DNA from: GCA-2686295 sp964402995
GTDB lineage: Archaea; Nanobdellota; Nanobdellia; Woesearchaeales; GCA-2686295
NCBI GenBank assembly: GCA_964402995.1
Contig: CAYOEA010000004.1
Coordinates: 1 to 64,000 of the forward strand
DNA length: 64,000 nt
Direction: 5' to 3'
Below are positions 16,967-25,645 of the stretch, piece by piece. Below the pieces are notes generated by a model, which worked only from the letters and a program-made list of their open reading frames with translations, was not told where the DNA came from and did no database searches. The position numbers were made by a program, and so were the translations under genes. Each line of letters opens with the position of its first letter. Position 1 is the first letter of the stretch.

Positions 16967-18664
16967 ATGTTATACCTTCCAAAACCAAATTCATGTCACT
17001 TACAATGGCACATAACTGAGAAATGCAACTTCAAATGTACTCATTGCTATCTAAATGAAGAATATATTAAACAAGAACTATCAACAGAAGAATGTTATAG
17101 AGTTGTAGATCAATTCGTAGATTATTGTATAAAGACAGATATAAAACAACACAGAAATTTAACATTAACAGGTGGAGAACCAATCTTAAAGAAAGACTGG
17201 TGGAAAATTCTAGAGTATATTAGCAATTACAAAAAAAAAGGTTTAATTGATAGATTTTACATCATGACAAACGGTTCAACCGTGAATGATGAAATTATGA
17301 AAAGATACAAAGATTTAGGCGTAAACTACATGCAAGTAAGCGTAGAAGGTATGGAAGAAATAAATGACCAAATACGTGGAAAAGGTAATTTTAAGAAAGC
17401 AATTGAAGGATCAAAAAGCATACTTAGAAATGGTATACCATTATCATTCTCATTAACATTAACTAAAAAAAATATACTCGAAGTTGAACCATTAGCAAGA
17501 TATGCAGCAAGCCTAGGAATTGGTGGAATGGGTGTAGGAAGAATAACCCCAATAGGAATGGGAGAGCAAATGAAAAAACTAATGCTCACACCACAAGAAA
17601 CAAAAGAATGGTTTGAAGAATGCGAACGAATAAATCAAAGATTAAAAGATGATGGAATACAGTTCTCAGTTGACTATCATTGCTCTGATGGAATGTATAA
17701 ACAAATAAGACCAGGCTCAACAGATGGAGCAACAACACATGGATGCTCTGCACCTTTTGATGTTTTTACCTTGCTTCCAAATGGAGATGTAGTGCCATGC
17801 AGAAGATTACCAATAGTTGTTGGAAATATTCGAGAAAAAAGCTTCTTAGAAATTCACTATACAAGTAATGAATTATGGAACTTAAAAAACTGGGAAAACA
17901 AATCAGATATATGTAAAAAATGTGACTCTGCGACACTGTGTAGAGGAGGCGGAAAATGTATTGCTTATGGATGGTTTGGAACACCTTATGCGCCAGATCC
18001 TGATTGTTGGCAAGCATTTGGAAAAGATTTATCACATGAAAAATTTGAAAAGAATCCTAATTCAGACAAAATAACTTATTTTAAAAGATACATAAATAAC
18101 CTTAGATTTGATTTACCATTAATACCAGATTCTGAAAAGAAGAAAAAAATAAGACCAATCAAATTAGACAAAATAGACAAAGTAAAAGATTCAGAAGTGG
18201 ATGTGCTAGTTTTCGAACTTGAAGAAAGAGATTTAAATCCAGATTCAGGAAAAAAGATAAAAAAATACTTAGAAGGATTAGATAAAAAAGGAATAAAATA
18301 CAGATTAGGACACGCATTACCACCATGCATATTTGACATGGAAACTACAAAACAATTTAATCATCAAACTCATAATGTGCCTGCGAGTTGCAGTGAATGT
18401 CCAAGTATGTTTCACATTAAAGATAAAAAAATAATATTTTGTAATGAACGTGAAGGACCAGACTACAAATTCATGAATAATGTAGATCAAATAAGAGAAT
18501 TTTTCTATTTAATGAAAGATTATGATAAACCAAAAGAATTCGATAAATGTAAAACATGCGTACATAAAATGAGAGGCACATGTTTTTATTTGAAAAATTG
18601 CCGATTAGAACCAAAAGGAAAATCAGGATTAGAAAAAGTAAAAGTCACATCATGCGGTTGTTAA
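16967..18664 (+). CDS. Radical SAM/SPASM enzyme with Cys-rich C-terminal extension
   Basis: A 565-aa protein. The radical SAM core has C20, C24 and C27 in EKCNFKCTHCYL, then LTLTGGEPILK and MTNGSTVN. The SPASM region follows: GCSAPFDVFTLLPNGDVVPCRRLP, GNIREKSFLEI, then CKKCDSATLCRGGGKC and DCWQAF. After about residue 365 comes an extra 200-residue domain unlike standard SPASM enzymes. It contains CSECPSMFHI, IIFCNER, CKTCVHKMRGTCFYLKNC, and ends in S-C-G-C. The extension could hold another iron-sulfur cluster or a recognition site. SPASM enzymes usually modify ribosomal peptides. The next radical SAM gene follows by 25 bp. Confidence 0.75.
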   Translation: MLYLPKPNSCHLQWHITEKCNFKCTHCYLNEEYIKQELSTEECYRVVDQFVDYCIKTDIKQHRNLTLTGGEPILKKDWWKILEYISNYKKKGLIDRFYIMTNGSTVNDEIMKRYKDLGVNYMQVSVEGMEEINDQIRGKGNFKKAIEGSKSILRNGIPLSFSLTLTKKNILEVEPLARYAASLGIGGMGVGRITPIGMGEQMKKLMLTPQETKEWFEECERINQRLKDDGIQFSVDYHCSDGMYKQIRPGSTDGATTHGCSAPFDVFTLLPNGDVVPCRRLPIVVGNIREKSFLEIHYTSNELWNLKNWENKSDICKKCDSATLCRGGGKCIAYGWFGTPYAPDPDCWQAFGKDLSHEKFEKNPNSDKITYFKRYINNLRFDLPLIPDSEKKKKIRPIKLDKIDKVKDSEVDVLVFELEERDLNPDSGKKIKKYLEGLDKKGIKYRLGHALPPCIFDMETTKQFNHQTHNVPASCSECPSMFHIKDKKIIFCNEREGPDYKFMNNVDQIREFFYLMKDYDKPKEFDKCKTCVHKMRGTCFYLKNCRLEPKGKSGLEKVKVTSCGC

Positions 18665-18689
18665 ATTAAACTTTTATTGAGATAAAAAA

Positions 18690-19655
18690 ATGGTTAATCT
18701 ACTAATAAACTACGAATGTACTGAAAAGTGTAGTTTTTGCTTTCAAAAAGAAGTATCATTTGATAAAATGATGAGTCTTGAAGATTTTGAAAAAGCAATT
18801 AATTGGTTTGATAGGCTTGAAGTATTCAAAAAAAATAGAAGAGTATCGATATTAGGCGGAGAGCCAACAATTAATCCAAAACTTAAAGACATGCTTTTAC
18901 TTTTAAAGAAAAAAGGAATAAAAGCAGTTATCTTTTCTAACTTTATTTTTAATAAAAGAAAAATAAGCATGTTTGAGGAAGTAAAAGATATCATACTTGG
19001 ATTTGTTGGAACATATAATCCTGAAAGTTTTTACCATAAAGATGAGCGAAAACTTGCAGATGAAAATATTACAAAATTGAAAGAGTTAGGATTTGATGTA
19101 AAATTAAGTTATAATATAAGTAAAGATAATTTAGATTATCAATACATATTTGACGCTTGTAAAAAATTTGATATGAAAAAACTAAGATTCTCAACTGCAC
19201 TACCAAATCCAAATCACACAAATAATTTTCTAAAAGTTGAAGACTTAAAAAAATATGGAACAAAAATAAAAGAATTTGTTAAAGAAGCTAAAAAAAGAAA
19301 AATAGAACTAGATTTAGATTGCACATTTCCATTTTGTATTCTAGGAAATGATAAAGAAATAATTGATTTCTTAAGCTATGTTAAAGGAAACACTATTTGT
19401 AAAACCGCATTTGATGTAAACCCTGACTTATCATTATATTTTTGTTTACCAAGAGCAAAATCAACAACTATCAAAAATTTATTAGATTATAATAATCTAA
19501 AAGAAATAAATGATATATGGAAATTAAACAATGAAGAAGTTAGAAAAAGAAAATATTTGTTTGCAAAATGTAAAACTTGCAAATATCTAATAAGAAATAT
19601 TTGTCAAGGCGGATGCTTAGAACTTAAAGATAAATATTCAGAAGTAGAAAATTAA
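18690..19655 (+). CDS. Radical SAM enzyme with short C-terminal Cys cluster
   Basis: A 321-aa protein. The core motif is near the N-terminus with C10, C14 and C17 (YECTEKCSFCFQ). It continues with SILGGEPTINPKLKD and IFSNFIFN. The C-terminal region has NTICKTAFDVNPDLSLYFCLP and CKTCKYLIRNICQGGC, a SPASM/twitch-like arrangement. It lies 25 bp after the longer radical SAM gene on the same strand, so the two are probably cotranscribed. Function unknown; peptide modification is inferred from the cluster. It is the fourth radical SAM gene within 6.5 kb. Confidence 0.7.
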   Translation: MVNLLINYECTEKCSFCFQKEVSFDKMMSLEDFEKAINWFDRLEVFKKNRRVSILGGEPTINPKLKDMLLLLKKKGIKAVIFSNFIFNKRKISMFEEVKDIILGFVGTYNPESFYHKDERKLADENITKLKELGFDVKLSYNISKDNLDYQYIFDACKKFDMKKLRFSTALPNPNHTNNFLKVEDLKKYGTKIKEFVKEAKKRKIELDLDCTFPFCILGNDKEIIDFLSYVKGNTICKTAFDVNPDLSLYFCLPRAKSTTIKNLLDYNNLKEINDIWKLNNEEVRKRKYLFAKCKTCKYLIRNICQGGCLELKDKYSEVEN

Positions 19656-19688
19656 AGCCTAAGAGTAAAGTTAAAAGCTCATGAAAAC

Positions 19689-19697
19689 ATATAAATA
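19689..19697 (+). promoter_or_regulatory. Predicted TATA box, gene at 19720
   Basis: ATATAAATA is centred 27 bp before the ATG at 19720, in the 64-bp gap after the radical SAM cluster. It marks the following GT-C gene as a separate, probably leaderless unit. Confidence 0.45.
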
Positions 19698-19719
19698 GTA
19701 AAGAAGTGTTTTTTCTAAG

Positions 19720-22122
19720 ATGAAAGATTTTGAGAAATTTCTAAATAAGAATTACTTAATAATACTAATAGTAATATTAGCAAGTTTTCTTTATCTTTAT
19801 GACCTTGATGCTAAAACATTAAATGTTGATGAAGCAGAAATATATTTGGCAGCAACAAATATTGGCGAACATGGAATACCGCTTGGACAATATAATGATT
19901 TAACATTTTATGAAAACGCTTACTTGTATAAATCAAAAACAAACGATACAAAATATGAATTTGCCTCAACTAATTATTACAATACAAATAAAATTCTAAA
20001 AAAAGGATGGATTACTTATTATCTAACAGCATTTGCAAGTATATTTGGAAATAGTGAAGAATTGCTCAGATTGCCATTTGCATTAATAGCAATTCTTGTT
20101 GTCATTGTTTTATTTATTCTAACAAAAGAAATGTTTAACAGAAAAACAGCGCTTATTACAACACTAATATTCGTGTTAAGTCCTAGAATTTTAGAATACG
20201 GTAGAATGATAAGATATTATTCACCAATGCTCTTATTTACTTTACTTGTAGCGCTTGTTTTTTGGAGGGCATACCATAGAAAAGACTTGAAATATTATAT
20301 TTTGAGCGGAATATGTATTGGACTTTTGTTTCACACAAATATCCTAACTAGTTTTAGTTTAGGAATTTCAATAGGAGCATATCATATAATTATAACAAAA
20401 AGAAAAACAGGTTTTAATGAAATATTAGCAATTGCTGTTTCTGGCTTAATAACTTTACCATGGTTATTTGGAACAGGTTTTTTTTGGAACATAGCAAGAG
20501 AACCAATAAGCAAAATTAATGTGATAGAGTTTCCAATGTCCACATTCATTAATATAACAAGTCAAGGAATGCTTAAACCAATAATGTGGTTAACATTCAT
20601 TGTTGTGATTGTAATGTTAGTATATAATTATAGAATTAAATATAATAAAAATAAAAAAATAAACAAGAATATAAACAAAAATACTAAGAGTAACAAAAAA
20701 ATAAGCAATAAAACATTAGTTGATAGAATTAAAAAATTCTTAGATGTAGAAGATACACAAAAATTATACTATGTGGTGTTTATATTTTTAGGACTAATAA
20801 TACTGCCAACAATATTATCACCTACAAGTTCATATGAAAAAAAACTATTTATTAGCACAATACCATTTATCTTAATGTTGATTGGATTTTTGTTTAATAA
20901 AATATTGGATCAAATAAAAAATAAATATTTGAGTGTAATAATTGTCGTATTAATTGTATTTGTTAGCATATTTAATGCCAGCGCATACATGGATGGGCAA
21001 GACCCTCTTAAAATAAAAGAACCTTATATTGATAGTGATAGAATTCATTATCAAGAGTTAAATTTAATACTGAATAATTGGTATGAGAATGGGACTGAAA
21101 TTTATAATAATGAAAATCATTTCTCAACAACATTTTATACAGGAAAAGAAACTCAAAAAATTTGGCCAATAAAAAAAAGTTATCTTGATGCAAACAATAA
21201 AGACTTTATCTTAATTATAAGCGAGCCAATAGATTCACAATGTAAATTCTTTTTTCAATATCTTAACACAGACCAATATTGTGAAAATAATAAGAACTAT
21301 TTAGATTTAATAAAAAATTGTGAAGAACAAACACTAAAAGACAAAACTAAAGTTTATTTTTGCAAAAGTAAGAAACAATTAGAATTTAATAATTATTTAG
21401 GATTAAGTACAAATGATTTTCCTAAAAACAATCCGCCTGATTTTATTTGGAATCAAGAACCATTTCCAGTAAAGATTGAATTGAACCATTTTGGAGAAGA
21501 AATCATTTCAAAAGTAAAAATAATCTATACTGGAGAATTTGCAACAGAAGCATTTGATAAGGACCAGATAGAAAAAGAATTCATAGAGAACGTGAAAGGA
21601 GTTAAGTTAGAAAATGATGGATTTGTTATAACAAGCAAATTATATGATTTAGGATTATTAGAATATAATAGAAAACTTTTGAATAAACAAAAACTTCTTA
21701 ATGCTAGTATCAAAATTTGTTATCCATATAAAACAAGTATAAGAGTTGAGATTTGTAAAGATAGAAAAGAAATATGTAATATAAGTAACAGTGCAGCGCC
21801 CTTAATTGCAAGCAATATACAATTTGATAAACTAAAATTAATGTTTGCACTTGATAATAAAGCAGAAGGAATAATAGGATCATATAATGAATGCAATAGT
21901 AGCACCCCTTCAAAACAAATAAAAGTTCAAAGCACGAGTTTTATATGCGAAGCAAATAAAATGAACTTTGAGTGTCAAGGAATAAGCGACAAGATAGAAC
22001 TTAGTAAGGTATTAAATATAAACATAAATTATGATTATCAACAAGAATTCAAAAAATCAATAATGATAAGAAGTAAAGAAAAAAATGAAAACGACTACCA
22101 AAACTATCTTAAAAATAAGTAG
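19720..22122 (+). CDS. Large GT-C (PMT/ArnT-like) membrane glycosyltransferase with C-terminal soluble domain
   Basis: An 800-aa protein. One N-terminal helix is followed by TLNVDEAEIYLA, with the D-E pair of GT39-like enzymes. An outer loop of about 60 residues and about ten helices follow, to residue 430. A lysine/asparagine-rich cytosolic loop is at 305-335. The last 350 residues are soluble and outside. They contain cysteine pairs and a beta-rich part, perhaps acceptor-binding. It is longer than typical ArnT/PMT enzymes because of this domain. The stop overlaps the next gene by 38 bp, tying it to the Cys-rich protein there. Sugar and acceptor unknown. Confidence 0.7.
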   Translation: MKDFEKFLNKNYLIILIVILASFLYLYDLDAKTLNVDEAEIYLAATNIGEHGIPLGQYNDLTFYENAYLYKSKTNDTKYEFASTNYYNTNKILKKGWITYYLTAFASIFGNSEELLRLPFALIAILVVIVLFILTKEMFNRKTALITTLIFVLSPRILEYGRMIRYYSPMLLFTLLVALVFWRAYHRKDLKYYILSGICIGLLFHTNILTSFSLGISIGAYHIIITKRKTGFNEILAIAVSGLITLPWLFGTGFFWNIAREPISKINVIEFPMSTFINITSQGMLKPIMWLTFIVVIVMLVYNYRIKYNKNKKINKNINKNTKSNKKISNKTLVDRIKKFLDVEDTQKLYYVVFIFLGLIILPTILSPTSSYEKKLFISTIPFILMLIGFLFNKILDQIKNKYLSVIIVVLIVFVSIFNASAYMDGQDPLKIKEPYIDSDRIHYQELNLILNNWYENGTEIYNNENHFSTTFYTGKETQKIWPIKKSYLDANNKDFILIISEPIDSQCKFFFQYLNTDQYCENNKNYLDLIKNCEEQTLKDKTKVYFCKSKKQLEFNNYLGLSTNDFPKNNPPDFIWNQEPFPVKIELNHFGEEIISKVKIIYTGEFATEAFDKDQIEKEFIENVKGVKLENDGFVITSKLYDLGLLEYNRKLLNKQKLLNASIKICYPYKTSIRVEICKDRKEICNISNSAAPLIASNIQFDKLKLMFALDNKAEGIIGSYNECNSSTPSKQIKVQSTSFICEANKMNFECQGISDKIELSKVLNININYDYQQEFKKSIMIRSKEKNENDYQNYLKNK

Positions 22123-22579
22123 CATAATTATAGCATTAATACTGATCATAATCTTAATTATTAGTTCTAAAAATAAGGTTTTTATTCCTGAAAGTTTAAT
22201 CTTGGACTCTGGAGAATTTGAAATAATGACTGAAGAGAATTTTATCTCATGTCAAATAGACTGCACATTAAACGATGGAATATTTCATGAAGAATGTCTT
22301 GGCTTTAATGGATGCGAAGGAACAGATTATTATAAAGATAAAGCATACTGTGAACAAGATTTAGATTGCGTGACTGATTTAGGTTGCTGTCTTAATATTT
22401 GTGATGATAACATTGAAACTTGCCACAATATAAGATACTGTCAAACATCAAATAAACAATATGTAGATGCACATAAATTCAGTTGTGAAATGAACGGAAT
22501 TACATGCACATTATCAAGTGAATGTAGAGAGATGAATAATGCGAAGTGCGTTCATAATAAATGTAGAATTATAGATTAA
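22085..22579 (+). CDS. Small exported Cys-rich protein with N-terminal membrane anchor
   Basis: A 164-aa protein. A basic start and one strong hydrophobic helix (residues 8-28) precede an outer domain with 16 cysteines, including a Cys-Cys pair (DLGCCLNICDD). The even number and dense spacing suggest disulfides. No family recognised. The gene starts inside the end of the GT-C gene (38-bp overlap), so expression is coupled. The product could be an accessory or acceptor protein, which is only an inference from position. Confidence 0.65.
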   Translation: MKTTTKTILKISSIIIALILIIILIISSKNKVFIPESLILDSGEFEIMTEENFISCQIDCTLNDGIFHEECLGFNGCEGTDYYKDKAYCEQDLDCVTDLGCCLNICDDNIETCHNIRYCQTSNKQYVDAHKFSCEMNGITCTLSSECREMNNAKCVHNKCRIID

Positions 22580-22607
22580 GATTAATTATGCTAAAAAATA
22601 TTATTTT

Positions 22608-22937
22608 CTATTCTTTAGAAGGATTACAAGAAGTTGTTAAAGCAATACCATAATCTCCAAAAGGAAGAGCAACTTCAAACAAAAGATTCTTTGTTTCATT
22701 TGGACCAATAATGAATTCTTCTGTTATAGGATCATCATCAGGAAAAGATAATTTTAAAGAACAAACTAAAGTTTTATCAAAACTATTTAAAGCAGTTAAA
22801 GATAAAGAATCAAATTCTAAATCAGTTTCATCTGCATGTATAATTTTTACATTACTAAGAGAAACATCATAAGATGAACATGCAACTAATGAAAATAGTA
22901 ATAAACACAAAACTAAAACTAAACTAATTCTTTTCAT
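22608..22937 (-). CDS. Small predicted lipoprotein
   Basis: A 109-aa protein with a classic lipoprotein signal: MKRIS, a hydrophobic run, then LVACSS, where Cys is the first mature residue. The mature part is about 90 residues, beta-rich, with IIGPNETKNLLFEVALPFGDYG suggesting a FxLYD- or CARDB-like sandwich. An upstream in-frame ATG at 22985 adds 16 residues before the signal. The ATG at 22937 is preferred because a minus-strand TATA-like box (about 22958-22967) lies 25 bp away and the signal peptide starts there. Function unknown; it is convergent with the Cys-rich gene. Confidence 0.6.
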   Translation of the reverse strand: MKRISLVLVLCLLLFSLVACSSYDVSLSNVKIIHADETDLEFDSLSLTALNSFDKTLVCSLKLSFPDDDPITEEFIIGPNETKNLLFEVALPFGDYGIALTTSCNPSKE

Positions 22938-23005
22938 AAATAAAAGTAAAGAAATTAAGATATAAAAATGTTCCCTATAAATCAATATTAATAAGATAAT
23001 TAGCT

Positions 23006-23098
23006 AAAAAAACGAATAATTCAAATTTAAACTCAAAAATAAACGCTATTTCATTTTTGGAAAGTTAAATCATTCGAAAAAACGAATAATTTAAATTT
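23006..23098 (+). repeat. Pair of 22-bp direct repeats upstream of the gene at 23122
   Basis: The sequence AAAAAACGAATAATT-(C/T)-AAATTT occurs at 23006-23027 and 23077-23098 with one mismatch. The second copy overlaps a short inverted repeat (ATTCG...CGAAT). The second copy ends 23 bp before the ATG at 23122, so it may hold promoter or operator elements. The rest of the 184-bp divergent spacer shows nothing else clear. Confidence 0.5.
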
Positions 23099-23121
23099 GT
23101 AGAAGAAGAATAAACTCACAT

Positions 23122-24582
23122 ATGAGGTTTGAGACTAAGATAATTCTAATAATAAGCTTAATATTAGTATTAAGTTCCAGCGTTACAGCATTAGGTGTTG
23201 GGCCAGTGTATACTAACCTTGAATTTGAACCAAATTTTGAAAAAGAATATACTTTCTCAATATATAATGATGAAAATGATGCGTTTAAAGCAATAATAAA
23301 AATTGAAGGAGAGCTTGCAAGTTATATTAGTATTAATACAACCGAAGAAATATTTGAAGAGACAGACTCTAATAAAAAAGTAAAACTTTCTTTAAATCTG
23401 CCAAGAGATATGGTGCCTGGAAAATATAATTCTGAAATTACTATTACAAGAAATATGGCACCAAAAGGGATGATAGGATTACAAACTATAGTATCGCATA
23501 AATTAAAATTAACCGTTCCTGCACATGGAAAATATATCTCTGAGGACATAGTTGAAGGAAAAGATAATATTAGTTTAGAAATAACAAATATAGGATTAAA
23601 GACTATCACTCAAGTAAATTTTATCAATACTATTTATGATGAAGAAAATAAATGGGTGCAGGAAAATAGTATTACAGAATTTGTATCTGATGAAATATTC
23701 ACTATTTTAATACCTAAAGAGCAAAGTCCAGGAATATACACCCACGAATTATACATCAAATATGATGAACTTGAGAAGAATAATAGTTTTAAGATTACAA
23801 TTGGAGAATTAAAAGTTGAGATACTTGATTCAAAATTAGAAAATTCTAAGTTAAATGAAATTAATGAATTAAAAACAGAATTAATTGCAGATTGGAATCA
23901 AGAATTAAAAAATTTACGAATTGAAGGAATATTAAAACAAAATGGCAAAATTGTAGAGTTAATGTCAGATATAAAAACTAACGAATTTGATTTCTATAAA
24001 CAAACAATACAAAGTATATATCTTAATGCTGAAAAACTAGCTAAAGGGGAATATGATTTAGAACTAACTGTATTTCAAGGCGAAAACATACTTGGATCAA
24101 ATACCTTCACAGTAGTATTAAAAGAAGAAGAAATCACAATTAAACAAAAATCAAACTTAATTACAATAATACTAATACCAATAATTCTAATAATCTTAGC
24201 AGCGTTTATTTATATTGAATCTAAGAAAATTATAGCTAAAAAAAAGAAAAGTATAAGAGAAAAACATCAAAAAGAACAAGAAGAGCTAAACAGAAAAACT
24301 AAAGAAAGTAAGAAGAAAGTGAAGAATAAGAAAAATAAGAAGACATCAAAGGAAAAAATAGTTATAAAAAAGAAAAAAAATGATAAGAGTAAAATTAAGA
24401 AAGTAAATACTAAAAAAACATTGAAACAAGCAAAAAATAAACCGATATCAAAAAATATCAAAACAAGCAGAAAAGCAGGAAGCAGAATAAAAAAGAAACC
24501 AAGTAAAAATATAATTAATAAGAAAACTATAGCTATAAATAAACAAAAAAAACAAAGAACACCGAAAAAGACAAGAAGATAA
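23122..24582 (+). CDS. Exported NEW3/CARDB-like membrane protein with Lys-rich cytoplasmic tail
   Basis: A 486-aa protein. The signal peptide is at residues 1-22 (ending VTALG). Beta-sandwich domains follow (FEPNFEKEYTFSIYNDEND, then NLPRDMVPGKYNSEITITR), matching archaeal NEW3/COG1361-like exported domains. A membrane helix at about 343-362 is followed by a 120-residue cytoplasmic tail composed mainly of Lys, Arg, Asn and Ser. The tail could bind nucleic acid or acidic partners, which is a guess. It is a paralogue of the protein at 25646, which lacks the long tail. Anchored surface-layer or adhesion role is inferred. Confidence 0.65.
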   Translation: MRFETKIILIISLILVLSSSVTALGVGPVYTNLEFEPNFEKEYTFSIYNDENDAFKAIIKIEGELASYISINTTEEIFEETDSNKKVKLSLNLPRDMVPGKYNSEITITRNMAPKGMIGLQTIVSHKLKLTVPAHGKYISEDIVEGKDNISLEITNIGLKTITQVNFINTIYDEENKWVQENSITEFVSDEIFTILIPKEQSPGIYTHELYIKYDELEKNNSFKITIGELKVEILDSKLENSKLNEINELKTELIADWNQELKNLRIEGILKQNGKIVELMSDIKTNEFDFYKQTIQSIYLNAEKLAKGEYDLELTVFQGENILGSNTFTVVLKEEEITIKQKSNLITIILIPIILIILAAFIYIESKKIIAKKKKSIREKHQKEQEELNRKTKESKKKVKNKKNKKTSKEKIVIKKKKNDKSKIKKVNTKKTLKQAKNKPISKNIKTSRKAGSRIKKKPSKNIINKKTIAINKQKKQRTPKKTRR

Positions 24583-24654
24583 AAATAAGAAAATAAGTAA
24601 AAAGACGACAAAAAACAATAAAAACACCATTAATAAGGGGAAAAAATAGGAAAC

Positions 24655-24662
24655 TTTAAATA
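24655..24662 (+). promoter_or_regulatory. Predicted TATA box upstream of the pilin-like genes
   Basis: TTTAAATA lies about 50 bp before the ATG at 24709, so this transcript would have a leader of roughly 25 bases. It falls between a lysine-rich gene and the pilin-like pair. Confidence 0.35.
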
Positions 24663-24708
24663 GTAAAAACCTTAAAAAATAGAATTAAAATCTTAATTGA
24701 AAACTAAA

Positions 24709-24942
24709 ATGACAGGCGAAATATCAAAACATACAATAACAGTCCTAGTCATTCTTACAGTAATAATATCATTTTTAGGAACGTGGACTGTAATGAATGC
24801 TGTCAGTGAAGTACCTACTGACAATGGAGATGGAGTCAATAATGCTAACCCGGCAAACTTAGCTGGAAAAGTATCCTTAAATGTGGAACCTAACGAACCT
24901 GTTGCTATAGGCTCTGGTCAAGTTAGTTTGGGAATAAATTAA
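24709..24942 (+). CDS. Small single-helix exported protein, pilin-like N-terminus
   Basis: A 77-aa protein beginning MTGEISKHTITVLVILTVI. A short charged start is directly followed by a hydrophobic helix, as in class III (pilin-type) precursors, then a 45-residue outer tail. The tail ends GKVSLNVEPNEPVAIGSG, similar in style to the start of the next protein's mature region. A TTG at 24697 would add four residues; ATG is preferred. It lies 28 bp upstream of the larger pilin-like gene, so both are probably cotranscribed. Processing by the A24 peptidase at 239 is possible but unproven. Confidence 0.55.
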   Translation: MTGEISKHTITVLVILTVIISFLGTWTVMNAVSEVPTDNGDGVNNANPANLAGKVSLNVEPNEPVAIGSGQVSLGIN

Positions 24943-24970
24943 TAATAATAATCTATGAGGTATAAAAAAA

Positions 24971-25585
24971 ATGGAAGAACATAACAAAACATTAGCACTT
25001 TTACTTGTTGCGGCAATCGTTGTATCATTAGGAGGTACAATTGTAAGCTTAAACAAATTAGGACAATTTGAAATAAGTTCAGTAACTGGACAAGTTACAC
25101 AAGGAACAGCAACAATCAATGTATCATCAACATCAACAATCAACTTAACAGATACAAGCATTGATTTTGGAACTGGAGCATTAACCACTGGGGTACAAAA
25201 TTGTACGATGTATTCAAACGGAACATATCCAACTACAGGAATGGAACCTGACACTTGTGGAACTTGGGACTGGGGCGTAGCTGACTATATTGTTATTCAA
25301 AATGTAGGAAGTTTGGACGTAACAGTTGAATTAGGATCAGACGTTGCAGCAGCAGCATTTATTGGTGGAACATCACCAGCAGCAGGATATATGTGTTATG
25401 ACCCATCAGATTGTTGTTCTGGAGCTTTACAAGATACATGGTTAGACTTTACTGGAGCAGGCGGACAACCGTGTGCAATAGGATTAGATACAACTGATAA
25501 CGAAGTTTACATGTATGCTTATGTAAGAGTTGGAACAGAAACTTCAGGTCAGAAGACTGCAACTTTAACATTCGCAATTGCATAA
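24971..25585 (+). CDS. Pilin-like or surface-layer-like secreted protein
   Basis: A 204-aa protein. A short polar start (MEEHNKT) precedes a helix (LALLLVAAIVVSLGGTIVSL), then a 165-residue beta-rich domain rich in Thr, Ser and Gly. It has IDFGTG and a Cys-containing loop (CYDPSDCCSG). The plan (short N-terminus, helix, TGQVTQG, then strands with IQNVGSLDVTVELG) is a type often expanded in DPANN genomes. Followed by a T-rich tract at 25599-25627 that probably ends the transcript. Probably an abundant surface filament or layer subunit; this is inference. Confidence 0.65.
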   Translation: MEEHNKTLALLLVAAIVVSLGGTIVSLNKLGQFEISSVTGQVTQGTATINVSSTSTINLTDTSIDFGTGALTTGVQNCTMYSNGTYPTTGMEPDTCGTWDWGVADYIVIQNVGSLDVTVELGSDVAAAAFIGGTSPAAGYMCYDPSDCCSGALQDTWLDFTGAGGQPCAIGLDTTDNEVYMYAYVRVGTETSGQKTATLTFAIA

Positions 25586-25598
25586 ACTGAAATCATAA

Positions 25599-25627
25599 TT
25601 TTTTTATTTTCTTATTTTTATTTTTTT
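25599..25627 (+). terminator. T-rich terminator after the pilin-like gene
   Basis: A run with 25 T in 29 bases follows the stop at 25585. Archaeal RNA polymerase stops at such T tracts without needing a hairpin. It separates the pilin-like pair from the next operon. Confidence 0.6.
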
Positions 25628-25645
25628 AATACAATTTAAAATAAA

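Noticed and set aside
24267..24630. Minus-strand Phe/Leu-rich frames
   Set aside because: They are the complement of the lysine-rich tail of the gene at 23122.
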